DNA of 64,000 nucleotides, taken from Bacteroidota bacterium (GTDB lineage: Bacteria; Bacteroidota; Bacteroidia; Chitinophagales; Chitinophagaceae). The stretch is from assembly GCA_026391125.1 (NCBI GenBank), contig JAPLEO010000102.1, positions 1-64,000 on the forward strand. The letters are read 5' to 3'. Position 1 is the first letter of the stretch, and each line of letters begins with the position of its first letter. This document shows positions 45,058 through 54,913 of this stretch, one piece after another. A model generated the notes under the pieces. It searched no databases, was not told the origin of the DNA, and worked only from the letters and a program-made list of their open reading frames with translations. Made by a program: the position numbers and the translations under genes.

Positions 45058-46878
45058 TTAGTATCCTGGATTCTGAGAAAGATTTGCATTGGCGTCTCTG
45101 GCAGGTTGTGGAATTGGATTAAGTTCAGATTTTCCTGAAACAAATCCAGTTGCATATCTTGAGAGTGCTGTAGTATTAATTGCTGCACTAAACCAAACTA
45201 CTTTGGTAGTTCCAGTAGGAGTACTTGTTGGTGCTGCTTTATAAAACGAATTCGCCCAAAGTCCACCAGTGAAAGTATTATCATCAGATGTTGATACAGT
45301 CTTATAATACATTGCAATTGGCAATGTGTTATAAGGAGCTGTTAAGGTAGACATTGCTAAAAGAGCTGCTTTAGTATCACTCAATTTTTGAGCTAATAAA
45401 TTCCAACGGATCAGGTCAAACTTCCTTACACCTTCACCACCTAATTCTAATGATCTTTCTTTAACGAGTGCTGTAAAGAATGCAGACTTACTTAATCCAG
45501 AAGGTAGATCAACAGTTGCATCGGCTGTGGTAATTGGTTTGCCATATCCTCTTCTTCTAATCTGATTTACTTTATCATATGCACCAGCTGTTGGTCCATT
45601 CAATTCATTTTCTGCTTCAGCATACATCAATAGTACATCAGCGTAACGTAGGATCTGCCACTTCAAACCAAAATATTGAATGGCGTTTGTAGGAGAAACT
45701 ATCGGATTTGTAATCCAATCTCTTCTATACTTACCGTCGCAAATAGAAGTAATAGCCTGACCAACTTTAGTGATACCATCTGCAGCCACATTATACACTG
45801 CACAAGTAACATCTCTTCTTAAGTCGGTAGAATCGAATGCATAAAAATAGGTAGGTAATACATTGATACTTTTATTTCCGAGCCCATTTACAGTAGGACC
45901 ATTATAGTAACCCAATTTATTATCTCCAGCTCCAACACCACCGATACCGCTTGCTTGGAACATCAATTCTCCTTGTGGGTCTGCAACTGCGTGAGCATTT
46001 ACTTGATCTCTCCAAAGTGCTTTAAAGCTAGGGTTTAAAGCATGCTGAGTAGAATTTATGATATCGTTACACTCATCTTTTGCAATTTGATAGTAAGTAA
46101 GATAATCAGCATTGCGTTTCATAGTACCATCTTGACGCAATGAATAGCCACCTCTGAAAAGTGCAATTCTTGCACGAAGACCTTTTACTGTTCCTTTAGT
46201 GATTCTTTCATCCGAACCATCGCCAATTGCGGCAAGTTCATTACGCCAAGGAACTAAATCTTCTGCAATTTTAAGATCGTCTAATAAATGATTATACAGT
46301 GTGTCGCGGTCAGTTCTGCTTGGGAAAGGATTTGAGCTTGCTAATTCAGATGCTGGTCTAAAATGTGCGGGAAGGTCTCCCCAAACCATGATTGCCTCTA
46401 AATAAAATTGCGCTCTCAATGTCAACGCTTCGCCATACATTCTTTGTAATTGTTTTTTCTCTTGATCGCTTCCTCCTGTATACAATGCCATTTTCGGAAT
46501 GTTAACGATACAGATATTAGCATATTCAATACCAGCAAACAATTGGTTGAAAGGGTTTGTCAATTGTGCATTACCAGATGTAGCAGCATAACGAGCAATA
46601 TCTCTTCTATCATTATCAGCCGCACCTGTTGGCCCTTGCATTTCGTCGTTATCAACGGTATAATAAAGGCTTAAACGAATCCCAAATCCTGCATCACCAA
46701 CTAATCTACTATAGACACCTGCAAGAGATTTATATGCACTAGGCACATCATTAAAGGCAACATCTGCACTCACATCAGTGATGGGCTGCTGGTCAAGGAA
46801 TTTCTTACAACTGCCTAGCAGCAACAAGAATCCTGTTGAAGCTATTAAAGCGAGTTTATAAAAATGTTTCTTATTCAT
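45058..46878 (-). CDS. SusD/RagB-family surface glycan-binding lipoprotein
   Basis: A 606-aa lipoprotein, lipidated at Cys24 (LLLGSCKKFLDQQPITDV). The N-terminal TPR-like part contains YGEALTLRAQFYLEAIMVWGDLP, a SusD hallmark. The C-terminal RSLELGGEGVRKFDLIRWNLL is another. It caps the SusC channel and binds the glycan. It follows susC by 24 nt. The ligand is probably pectin oligosaccharide from the neighbours, though the sucrose operon shares the susC promoter region. Confidence 0.93.
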   Translation of the reverse strand: MNKKHFYKLALIASTGFLLLLGSCKKFLDQQPITDVSADVAFNDVPSAYKSLAGVYSRLVGDAGFGIRLSLYYTVDNDEMQGPTGAADNDRRDIARYAATSGNAQLTNPFNQLFAGIEYANICIVNIPKMALYTGGSDQEKKQLQRMYGEALTLRAQFYLEAIMVWGDLPAHFRPASELASSNPFPSRTDRDTLYNHLLDDLKIAEDLVPWRNELAAIGDGSDERITKGTVKGLRARIALFRGGYSLRQDGTMKRNADYLTYYQIAKDECNDIINSTQHALNPSFKALWRDQVNAHAVADPQGELMFQASGIGGVGAGDNKLGYYNGPTVNGLGNKSINVLPTYFYAFDSTDLRRDVTCAVYNVAADGITKVGQAITSICDGKYRRDWITNPIVSPTNAIQYFGLKWQILRYADVLLMYAEAENELNGPTAGAYDKVNQIRRRGYGKPITTADATVDLPSGLSKSAFFTALVKERSLELGGEGVRKFDLIRWNLLAQKLSDTKAALLAMSTLTAPYNTLPIAMYYKTVSTSDDNTFTGGLWANSFYKAAPTSTPTGTTKVVWFSAAINTTALSRYATGFVSGKSELNPIPQPARDANANLSQNPGY

Positions 46879-46902
46879 ATCTTAATTTTTAGTTGGGTTT
46901 AA

Positions 46903-49900
46903 TTAAAAGCTTGCATTGATTCCGAAAATAAAGCTGCGACTTTTTGGATACGCTGAGTAATCAAGACCCGGAGTTAGCGGGCTATTTCTTACACTTACTT
47001 CCGGATCATAACCAGAGTATTTAGTAAATACTGCTAAGTTATTAGCTGTGAAATAAACTCTCAATTTGCTAAACAATTTCATTTTAGCTGTTGGAATGGA
47101 ATATCCCAGTGTAACGTTGTTGATCCTTAAGAATGATCCATCTTCAATTGCCCAAGAACTTGGATAAAATGCACCAGAACTTTTAATTGGTTGCCACATG
47201 GAAGCATTCGCATTGATCGCATTCAACACATCTGGAGACATGCCTACTGCTTGGTTGGATGAATTAATCCATTGTGTTGTTTGTCCCAATGCAGATACTA
47301 CTTTCCATCTACCTTCCATCATTTGTAACATATTTGAGTTACCAGTATACCCATTGGTGAACTCGATTTTATTTGCATTGTAAATACTATTTCCATAAAC
47401 AAAGTTTACAAATACACTCATATCCCAATTCTTATAGGTAAACGAGTTATTTAAACCACCGGTGAACTTTGGAGTTGGATTACCAATAAAAGTTCTATCG
47501 TTATTTAGATCTACCACACCATCATTATTCAAATCTTTGAATTTCACAGAACCTGGTTGAACTGTTCCAATGATGGCTACATCAGTTACTGTACCTGCTT
47601 TTAAAGTATATACAGAAGTTGCTGGGTTATAATCAAAGTCGCCTGTTTTATAAAAACCATCACTCACTAAACCATACATTGAACCAACTGGCTGACCAAC
47701 TTTTACGATGTAATCGGTAGGCTGACCAGATACACCCCAGCTAGCTGCTGGATAGAATAATGTTTGGTTTGTACCTAGTGCTTCTACTTTATTTTTATTA
47801 AATGCTATGTTGAAATTAGCATTCCATGTAAAGTTCTTATTACGAATAATGGCTGCGTTCAATTGGAATTCAACACCCTTGTTAGAGGTTTTACCAATAT
47901 TCTGTAACTGTGAAGAATATCCATAAGTTGAAGCAATTGGAACATTCAACAATAGATTTTTGGCGTTGTTAAAATATGCGTCAACGCTTAAGCTTACACG
48001 GTCTTTAAAGAAAGAGATATCCATACCATAGTTCTGAGACACATTTGATTCCCACTGTAATGCTTCATTCACTAAACCAGCAGAATAGTAAGCAGAAACT
48101 GCTTGGTTATTGATACCATAGTAGTATGCTCCATCATTTTTAAATGTTGTCAAGAACAAATAGTCATTGATACGGTTGTTACCAACTTCACCATAACTTG
48201 CTCTAAACTTCAAGTCGCTAATTGTTTTTGAATTCTCCATGAATTTCTCATTCTTAGCTCTCCAGGCTACAGAAGCAGCTGGGAAATAACCCCACTGTCT
48301 GCCTGGCGCAAATTTTGATGCACCATCTGCACGAACGTTAAAAGAGAAGTAGTACTTATTTAAATAATCGTAATTAATTCTGCTGAAGAAAGAAAGATTG
48401 GTATATCTGGTTTTACCAAGTCTAGGATATCCTGTAAAAGGAATTCCCATATTTAAGTTGACAAATGCTGCATCTGGATTAGTTAAATTAGGATAATTCT
48501 TAACCAGTTGGGTTCTTGTTTCAGTACTTAGGTCATAAGTTTCTTCACCCACTAAGAAATCAAAATCGTGTTTCCCTTTGTATTTACTAATTGAATAGGT
48601 AAGTACATTGGAATTAGTGATTGTTTTTCTATTTACAGTATCTAATTGAGCGATTGGTTTTTTAGAACCAGATATTACAGAGTATGGAGTAATTGAATCG
48701 CTGAACTGACGATCAACAAAATCATTCTTATCATAACCGAATGTTGATTTGAAGGTCAAGTTCTTAGTAATATTATATGTTATTGCAGCGGTTACGTTGA
48801 AAACATCCGTTGTTTTTTTTCTATACTCTGCATCAGTAAGTGCAATAGGATTAATCAAAGTAAGTCCGTTACCCACACTTGGTTCTGCTAATGGATCAGC
48901 TTGGTCAACCTCTTGATTTGGCGATAAATAAGGTCTGTATTTAACAGCATTACGCAATCTGCTATAAGAAGAACCTTGCTCAGAAGAGACCCCTGCACCA
49001 AATACATCCGTATGCGTATATCTCACACCTGCAGATAATCTTAAATTATTAGTGATCCTGTATTCAGATTTAAAGTTCAATAAATGTCTCTTATAATCTG
49101 AATTCAATAAGATTGCTTTATCACCATTGTAAGTATATCCAAAATTGTAAGTGATTCTTTTACTGCCACCATTCAGGTTTACGTTATGGCTTTGTAATGA
49201 TCCTTGTTGGCCCATTACTTCATTTTGCCAATCTACTGGCGCTGCATTTCTATAGTTACCCAATGTATCCCAAGTGGTTCCAAAGTTTTTCAAGAAAGTG
49301 GTACTATCTGTTGCACTACCCCTTGATCTTTCTGATTGATACAACACATAATCATATGGGTTCATCACAGCTAGTTTATTAGCAATTGATTTAACACCAT
49401 AAAATCCATTGTACGAAACAGTTAGTCTTCCAATTTTACCGCTTTTGGTGGTAATAATAATAACACCGTTAGCACCTCTTGCACCATAAATGGCTGTAGC
49501 TGCCGCATCTTTTAAAACGTCAATGGTTTGAATATTTTGTGGTGATAATGAACTTAGTCCGTTTTCAACCTGTACTCCATCCACAATGTATAAAGGAGAG
49601 TTATCACCAGTAATAGACATACCACCACGAATACGAACTCTAACATCCGCATCAGGAGAACCTTCTGCAGTTGTAGCAGTTACACCCGCTAATCTACCGT
49701 TCAAAGCCTCAGCTGCTGAGTTAACCGGGATATCTTTTAGATCTTTTGCACTAACGCTTGAAACAGAAGCCAACAAGTTTTTACGTTTGATGGTTTGATA
49801 ACCAATTACTACTACTTCCTCAGATTCTTTAACCTCAGGAGTTAGTGCAACATCAATTACATTCTTACTATCAACAGCGATGGTTTTGCTTGCATAACCT

Positions 49901-50148
49901 ACATAACTATATACAAGAGAAACATTTCCATTATCTACTAAAATGCGATAATGGCCAGTAGCATCGGTTGCAGTACCAGACTGACCACCAGCAACTCTAA
50001 TGTTTACACCTTCTAAGGGTTTTTTATCTGCTGAAGTGACCGTTCCTTTTACTTCAAACTTTTTATCCTGTGCAAGCAGGTTTTCCGACTGTATCAGTAG
50101 GAATCCCAACAGCAGTAAAATACACAGGTTAACTTTCTTCATAAGCAT
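46903..50148 (-). CDS. SusC/RagA-family TonB-linked outer-membrane transporter
   Basis: A protein of about 1081 aa. The ATG at 50148 or at 50142 can start it; the open frame begins earlier with a TTG. A signal peptide (MKKVNLCILLLLGFLL) is followed by a carboxypeptidase-like domain (VKGTVTSADKKPLEGVNIRV), a TonB-box-like EVVVIGYQT and the plug (LAGVTATTAEGSPDADVRVR, DAAATAIYGARGANGVIIIT). The remainder is a large barrel with a C-terminal FIFGINASF. It imports the oligosaccharides that SusD captures. It is divergent from the sucrose MFS gene over a 376-bp spacer. Confidence 0.95.
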   Translation of the reverse strand: MLMKKVNLCILLLLGFLLIQSENLLAQDKKFEVKGTVTSADKKPLEGVNIRVAGGQSGTATDATGHYRILVDNGNVSLVYSYVGYASKTIAVDSKNVIDVALTPEVKESEEVVVIGYQTIKRKNLLASVSSVSAKDLKDIPVNSAAEALNGRLAGVTATTAEGSPDADVRVRIRGGMSITGDNSPLYIVDGVQVENGLSSLSPQNIQTIDVLKDAAATAIYGARGANGVIIITTKSGKIGRLTVSYNGFYGVKSIANKLAVMNPYDYVLYQSERSRGSATDSTTFLKNFGTTWDTLGNYRNAAPVDWQNEVMGQQGSLQSHNVNLNGGSKRITYNFGYTYNGDKAILLNSDYKRHLLNFKSEYRITNNLRLSAGVRYTHTDVFGAGVSSEQGSSYSRLRNAVKYRPYLSPNQEVDQADPLAEPSVGNGLTLINPIALTDAEYRKKTTDVFNVTAAITYNITKNLTFKSTFGYDKNDFVDRQFSDSITPYSVISGSKKPIAQLDTVNRKTITNSNVLTYSISKYKGKHDFDFLVGEETYDLSTETRTQLVKNYPNLTNPDAAFVNLNMGIPFTGYPRLGKTRYTNLSFFSRINYDYLNKYYFSFNVRADGASKFAPGRQWGYFPAASVAWRAKNEKFMENSKTISDLKFRASYGEVGNNRINDYLFLTTFKNDGAYYYGINNQAVSAYYSAGLVNEALQWESNVSQNYGMDISFFKDRVSLSVDAYFNNAKNLLLNVPIASTYGYSSQLQNIGKTSNKGVEFQLNAAIIRNKNFTWNANFNIAFNKNKVEALGTNQTLFYPAASWGVSGQPTDYIVKVGQPVGSMYGLVSDGFYKTGDFDYNPATSVYTLKAGTVTDVAIIGTVQPGSVKFKDLNNDGVVDLNNDRTFIGNPTPKFTGGLNNSFTYKNWDMSVFVNFVYGNSIYNANKIEFTNGYTGNSNMLQMMEGRWKVVSALGQTTQWINSSNQAVGMSPDVLNAINANASMWQPIKSSGAFYPSSWAIEDGSFLRINNVTLGYSIPTAKMKLFSKLRVYFTANNLAVFTKYSGYDPEVSVRNSPLTPGLDYSAYPKSRSFIFGINASF

Positions 50149-50524
50149 AAGCGCGCGTTTAAACAATCATTAATGGATATATACAAAAGAGTTGAAATAA
50201 GGGTATAAGCAAGCATTTTGTGTGGATTCAACACTAAAAACAAGGCACTGTTTTTATTTTGGGGCATGACAAGCGGTTTAAGCATCAAATCGTAGTTGTT
50301 AGAACTCTTTAGCACAGTTTAAGGATACCTTGTTAAAGCAATCCTAAAGTAATTCTACCCAATGCTACATTTATCTAGACAATTTGAAAGGGGATTTCGT
50401 GTTTTTTTCTACGCAATCGTTCCCGGTAACGTTATCATTTTTATTAATTTGAAAATATGGGATAAGCCCGGTTTTTTTTACCTATGAAATCCCTATTTTT
50501 AGAAACACCTTCTAACTGCTTGCT
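50149..50524. promoter_or_regulatory. Divergent promoter region between susC and the sucrose operon
   Basis: A 376-bp spacer. The clear element is the operator-like site at 50411-50436. TTAATTTG at 50444-50451, one mismatch from TAnnTTTG, may be the -7 element for the sucrose operon, directly downstream of the operator. I see no coding frame. No good -7 element was found for susC. Confidence 0.45.
50411..50436. promoter_or_regulatory. LacI-like operator site upstream of susC and the sucrose operon
   Basis: The left half ACGCAATCGTT is the same half-site as at 27152 and 42807. The centre GTTCCCGGTAAC is a nearly perfect 12-bp palindrome. The right part CGGTAACGTTATC holds AACGTT, another LacI-type core. 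The site lies 8 nt before a -7-like element for the MFS gene, where a repressor would block transcription. Confidence 0.6.
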
Positions 50525-51865
50525 ATGTCATTCACTAAACCTCGTCTGAGTTTTTCGCAGATCATCAATATGAATGTGGGATTCTTTGGAATTCAATACA
50601 GTTTTGGCTTACAGCAAAGTGCCGTTAACCCCATTTATGACTTTTTAGGTGCAAGTCCAGACCAAATTCCAATCCTCAATTTGGCGGGACCAATGACAGG
50701 TCTTTTAATTCAACCAATTATAGGTGCGCTGAGTGATAAAACATGGCATCCTCGCTTCGGAAGGCGTAAACCATATTTCTTTATAGGGGCTCTTTTTTGT
50801 AGCCTCTGTTTGTTCATTTACCCGTTTAGCAGCACACTCTGGATGGCAGGTGGATTATTATGGGTATTAGACGCAGCCAATAACACGGCGATGGAACCCT
50901 ATCGTGCGTTTATTGCCGACAAACTACCACCATCACAACACGCAGAAGGTTTTTTGACCCAGAGCTTTTTTACTGGCCTTGGAATTACTTTAGCCAATAT
51001 TTCATTGTTTGCTTTTCAAAAAGTATCATTCTTAAAACAGATGCACGGGCAGATCCCCTATTGGGTTTTCGGTTCTTTCTTTTTAGGGTCTATTTGCTCT
51101 ATTAGCTCTGTCCTTTGGTCAATTACTAAAACCCCTGAAATACCTCCAACAGAAGATGAATTAGCTGCTTTAAGAGCCAATAAAAAGACAGTGTTTGGTC
51201 CGTTCATTGAAATTTTCAGTGCGATACATGATATGCCCAAAGTAATGTGGCAACTGGCTCTAGTTTATCTCTTTCAGTGGTATGCCTTATTTTGTTATTG
51301 GCAGAACGCTTCAAAAAGTATCGCACAATCTGTTTGGAAAACTTCTCCAACAAAAGACCCAACACTCTATCAAGAAGCAGTTGGTTGGGCCGGATTAGTG
51401 AATGGTTGGTATAATGTAGTAACATTTTTGTCGGCATTTCTATTGGTAGGTTTGGCAAAAAAATATAGTCCGAAGAATGTACACGTTACTTGTTTATTGA
51501 TTGCAGGATTAGGACTATTAACTTTCCCTCATATTGAAAATCAATACTTGTTATTTGTTCCCATGACTGGTTTCGGAATTGCATGGGCAAGTATGATGGG
51601 GGTTCCTTATCTCATGGTTGTTAACGATATCCCGAAAGAAAGATATGGCGTGTATATGGGTATCATTAATATGATGATTGTGATCCCAATGATCTTACAA
51701 ACCACCACTTTTGGATTTATCCTGAATCATTTTTTGGATAACAATCCTGGCAAGGCCATTAGCTTTGGAGGTGTGTTATTATTAATTGCTTGTGTAGCAA
51801 CACTAAGGATGAAAAAAGTTATTCCTGCAGACGACTCTGTTGTTATGAGCGGTGGTGGACATTAA
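50525..51865 (+). CDS. Sugar MFS transporter, SLC45/GPH-like (probable sucrose uptake)
   Basis: A 446-aa, 12-helix transporter. The loop GALSDKTWHPRFGRRKPYFF (about residues 73-92) is the SLC45/GPH motif with the RxGRR core that is also found in sucrose and maltose carriers. WASMMGVPYLMVVNDIP near residue 360 is another family block. It opens an operon with a fructokinase and a GH13_4 enzyme, so sucrose is the likely substrate. Its ATG is preceded by no strong ribosome site. Confidence 0.85.
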   Translation: MSFTKPRLSFSQIINMNVGFFGIQYSFGLQQSAVNPIYDFLGASPDQIPILNLAGPMTGLLIQPIIGALSDKTWHPRFGRRKPYFFIGALFCSLCLFIYPFSSTLWMAGGLLWVLDAANNTAMEPYRAFIADKLPPSQHAEGFLTQSFFTGLGITLANISLFAFQKVSFLKQMHGQIPYWVFGSFFLGSICSISSVLWSITKTPEIPPTEDELAALRANKKTVFGPFIEIFSAIHDMPKVMWQLALVYLFQWYALFCYWQNASKSIAQSVWKTSPTKDPTLYQEAVGWAGLVNGWYNVVTFLSAFLLVGLAKKYSPKNVHVTCLLIAGLGLLTFPHIENQYLLFVPMTGFGIAWASMMGVPYLMVVNDIPKERYGVYMGIINMMIVIPMILQTTTFGFILNHFLDNNPGKAISFGGVLLLIACVATLRMKKVIPADDSVVMSGGGH

Positions 51866-51886
51866 AATAAAATCTCCATTTAGGAG

Positions 51887-51894
51887 AAGGAGGT
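51887..51894 (+). promoter_or_regulatory. Perfect Shine-Dalgarno site of the fructokinase gene
   Basis: AAGGAGGT lies 3 nt before the ATG at 51898. Strong sites are rare in Bacteroidota. A small hairpin, TCTCC and GGAGA around ATTTA (51873-51887), runs into the site and might partly mask it. Confidence 0.7.
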
Positions 51895-51897
51895 ACT

Positions 51898-52848
51898 ATG
51901 AAAATATTATGTATTGGAGAAGCACTGATTGATATGATCTGTACAGATAAGGGTAGCACTTTATCGCAGGGGCAAAACTTTTTAAAAAAACCAGGTGGTG
52001 CACCTACCAATGTAGCAGCAGCCGTTGCTGCTTTAGGAGGCAAAGTTGAACTTGCTGCAAAAGTTGGTAAAGATCCTTTTGGTAAACAGTTGATTCAAGT
52101 GATGGAAGATTTTGGCGTTTCCACTAAGTATATGCTGCAAGATGAAAAGCATTTTACCACTTTCGCATTTGTTTCTTTAATGGAAGATGGGGAACGCGAT
52201 TTTGTTTTTAATCGTGGCGCTGATGGAGAACTTACTGAAGAGGAAATCAATACAATTGATCTATCAGATATTTCTATCATTCACTTTGGATCAGCTACAG
52301 GATTTTTAAGTGGCCCTCTTCAAAAAGCTTATTTAAGTTTATTGGAACGCGCCAAAAAATTGAATATTTTTATCAGCTTTGATCCAAATTATCGGCACTT
52401 GCTTTTTCAACATAATACAGATAGTTTCATTGAGCAGTCGTGGTATTTTTTAAAGAACTGCCATTTTTTTAAATTGAGTGATGAAGAAGCTATGCTCATT
52501 ACTCGGACAGCAACCTTACAAGATGCTACTACTATTTTAAATAACGAAACATTGGCCACTTACTGCATAACGCTTGGTAAAGAAGGAACGCTTCTTGGGT
52601 ATCATCAACAAAATAGTATCATTGGAAGTATTGCCATCAAACCCGTTGACACAACTGGTGCTGGTGACGCATTTGTTGGTGCCTTGCTTTATCAGCTTAG
52701 TGATAAAAAATTCGACGAGATTCAAAATGCAACAATTCAAGATTGGAATGCCATTGTGCGTAATGCAAATAAAGCTGGGGCACGTACCTGTGAGTACTTA
52801 GGTGCCATGGAAGCATTCAAACATTTAAATAATCAGATTTTTAAATAA
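51898..52848 (+). CDS. Fructokinase (PfkB family)
   Basis: A 316-aa kinase. The first glycine motif is KPGGAPTNVAAAVAALGG (about 30-47), the catalytic Asp lies in VDTTGAGDAFVGALLYQL near 255. The N-terminal CIGEALIDMICTDKGS and KPGGAPTNVA are typical of bacterial fructokinases. It phosphorylates the fructose released by the GH13_4 enzyme encoded 16-22 nt downstream. Other ribokinase-type sugars are possible but the operon favours fructose. Confidence 0.88.
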   Translation: MKILCIGEALIDMICTDKGSTLSQGQNFLKKPGGAPTNVAAAVAALGGKVELAAKVGKDPFGKQLIQVMEDFGVSTKYMLQDEKHFTTFAFVSLMEDGERDFVFNRGADGELTEEEINTIDLSDISIIHFGSATGFLSGPLQKAYLSLLERAKKLNIFISFDPNYRHLLFQHNTDSFIEQSWYFLKNCHFFKLSDEEAMLITRTATLQDATTILNNETLATYCITLGKEGTLLGYHQQNSIIGSIAIKPVDTTGAGDAFVGALLYQLSDKKFDEIQNATIQDWNAIVRNANKAGARTCEYLGAMEAFKHLNNQIFK

Positions 52849-52870
52849 CTCATTTTAATAAAAGTTGCTC

Positions 52871-54820
52871 GTGTACCAATATCAATTACATCAACAAATA
52901 TCATTACCAGTTTTAGAATATAAAATTGATGTAGCAGGGAAAGACAACCTTTTCTATAGTAGGTTTTTAGCTAATTCAAGTGAGATTGCCGACCTCTATC
53001 AATCATTATATGGAAATCATCCTAATGCAATAACTGCATTTGCTGAACTACTTGAAACAATTACCAAAGCATATGCTGAAAGAAGCGAAGCTTTAAAATT
53101 AAAAGATGAAGAAAAGGAAGAAACTGGCAATTGGTTTCTTACTAATCAATTGGCGGGTATGAGTTTGTATGTTGATCGGTTTTGTGGTGATCTAGAAACT
53201 TTAAATTCCAAATTAGATTATTTTAAAAAATTAGGGGTCAACTTTTTACACCTAATGCCAATTTTTGAAAGTCCGGCTGGCGAAAGCGATGGTGGTTATG
53301 CTGTTTCGAATTTTAGAAAAGTGGATCCCCGATTTGGCAGTCTAGAAGACCTTCAAAAGGTTCAACAAAACATGAGCGAAGAAAGCATGTTTCTAATGAT
53401 CGATATTGTTTTGAATCACACTTCCATACGACATGAGTGGGCCGAAAAAGCGAAAGCTGGTGATAAAAAATATCAGGACTACTTCTACATGTTTGACGAT
53501 CGAAGTTTGCCCAATTGGTATGAAGAAACAATGCCTGAAATTTTTCCCGAATCAGCACCTGGTAGTTTCTCTTATGTTCCTGAATGTAACAAATGGGTAA
53601 TGAGTGTGTTTCATGATTATCAATGGGATCTTAACTACCAAAACCCAGATGTTTTTGTAACCATGCTCGATACAATCTTCTTCTATGCTAATTTAGGAGT
53701 TGACGTTTTACGAATCGACGCTCCCGCATTTATTTGGAAACAACTTGGCACAAGTTGTCAGAACTTACCCGAAGCACATACACTTTTAAGATTAATAAAA
53801 CAGTGTGTTCAAGTTGCTGCTCCTGGTATGGCATTACTTGGCGAAGCAATTGTTGCGCCGAATGAGATCATGAAATATTTTGGTACCGATCGATTTACTG
53901 CAAAAGAATGTGATTTTGCTTATAACGCTACCCAAATGGCACTTCAGTGGGATGCATTAGCAACGGGCGATACAAGGGTTATGTTAGCGGCACAAAACGA
54001 ACTTTTGCAAAAACCATTTGGCTGCTCATGGATTACTTATACCAGGTGCCACGATGATATTGGTTTGGGCTATGATGATAGCATGATTGCTGCGGCAGGT
54101 TTTAATGCATATGAACATCGTAGATTTTTGAAAGAATATTATTCAGGCGCATTACCAGATTCACCAGCTAGCGGTGCCTTATTTTCTATAAATCCTAAAA
54201 CACAGGATGCGAGAATTAGCGGTTCCTTGGCTTCATTATGTGGATTAGAAAAAGCAATTCGAAAGAATGATCTTGAAGAAATAGAAAAATCTATTCTCAA
54301 GATCTGTTTGATGCAGGCTCAGAGCTTTTTTATAGGCGGACTTCCCATCCTATTTTATGGAGATGAAATGGGTTATACAAACGATTATAGTTATTTAAGT
54401 GACCCAGCTAAAAGCTACGATAATCGGTGGATGCATCGTCCCATTATTGATTGGGATAAGATGGATCTGCTTAATGATGTAGATACCATTGAATCAAAAG
54501 TTTTTAGTGCAACAAAGCGGATGATTGAAATCAGGAAAAAATTAATGGCTTTCGGAGACTATAAAAATCTTACTTGGCTTACTCCGTATAATATTCATGT
54601 TGCAGGATTTATTCGGACTTATGGAAAACAAATGGTTTATTGCCTCTTTAATTTTAATAATGCTGCATCCTATGTAACATGGTATGCATTCAAAACGCAT
54701 GGCGCTACGTCTAATAAATTGTATGATCATTGGACAGAAACAGAGCTTACTGTTGGAGGAGATCAAGAATATTTAATCATCCCCCCTTACTCATTCTGCA
54801 TCCTAGAAGTTATAGCATAA
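52871..54820 (+). CDS. GH13_4 amylosucrase-type enzyme (sucrose hydrolase/amylosucrase)
   Basis: A glucoside hydrolase of about 650 aa acting on sucrose, either splitting it or building alpha-glucan and releasing fructose. The nucleophile Asp is in LGVDVLRIDAPAFIWK near residue 280, the acid Glu in ALLGEAIVAPNEIM, and the third Asp in TYTRCHDDIGLGYDD. DFAYNATQMALQWDALATGD also follows the amylosucrase pattern. There is no ATG: the frame opens after a TAA at 52859, with TTG at 52865 and GTG at 52871. GTG is listed. No signal peptide is present, so it acts in the cytoplasm. Confidence 0.88.
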   Translation: MYQYQLHQQISLPVLEYKIDVAGKDNLFYSRFLANSSEIADLYQSLYGNHPNAITAFAELLETITKAYAERSEALKLKDEEKEETGNWFLTNQLAGMSLYVDRFCGDLETLNSKLDYFKKLGVNFLHLMPIFESPAGESDGGYAVSNFRKVDPRFGSLEDLQKVQQNMSEESMFLMIDIVLNHTSIRHEWAEKAKAGDKKYQDYFYMFDDRSLPNWYEETMPEIFPESAPGSFSYVPECNKWVMSVFHDYQWDLNYQNPDVFVTMLDTIFFYANLGVDVLRIDAPAFIWKQLGTSCQNLPEAHTLLRLIKQCVQVAAPGMALLGEAIVAPNEIMKYFGTDRFTAKECDFAYNATQMALQWDALATGDTRVMLAAQNELLQKPFGCSWITYTRCHDDIGLGYDDSMIAAAGFNAYEHRRFLKEYYSGALPDSPASGALFSINPKTQDARISGSLASLCGLEKAIRKNDLEEIEKSILKICLMQAQSFFIGGLPILFYGDEMGYTNDYSYLSDPAKSYDNRWMHRPIIDWDKMDLLNDVDTIESKVFSATKRMIEIRKKLMAFGDYKNLTWLTPYNIHVAGFIRTYGKQMVYCLFNFNNAASYVTWYAFKTHGATSNKLYDHWTETELTVGGDQEYLIIPPYSFCILEVIA

Positions 54821-54840
54821 AATACCCATTGGCGGGTATC
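54821..54840. promoter_or_regulatory. NarL-type palindrome upstream of the TPR histidine kinase
   Basis: The core is ATACCC-ATTGGC-GGGTAT (54822-54839), the same spacing as the perfect palindromes at 56746 and 59181. Written as heptamers it is TACCCAT-N2-GCGGGTA, the 7-2-7 layout bound by NarL-family regulators. Exactly 20 nt after its end is TTACTTTG (54861-54868), one mismatch from the -7 element TAnnTTTG. Confidence 0.7.
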
Positions 54841-54860
54841 TATGGTCTTTACTTAATTAT

Positions 54861-54868
54861 TTACTTTG
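54861..54868 (+). promoter_or_regulatory. -7-like element of the histidine kinase gene
   Basis: TTACTTTG has one mismatch to TAnnTTTG and lies 20 nt downstream of the palindrome, 45 nt before the start codon. The same distance is found at two other promoters. Confidence 0.45.
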
Positions 54869-54913
54869 AGTAAATTAAGAAACTGTTACTTATATTAGAG
54901 AAGTATAAACCAA

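Noticed and set aside
50201..50207. GGGTATA half-site in the susC promoter region
   Set aside because: The partner TATACCC is absent at the needed 13-nt distance, so it is not counted with the palindromes at 54821, 56746 and 59181.
54821..54840. Inverted repeat read as a terminator of the sucrose operon
   Set aside because: No T tract follows, and the same sequence recurs upstream of two other genes, so a protein-binding site is more likely.
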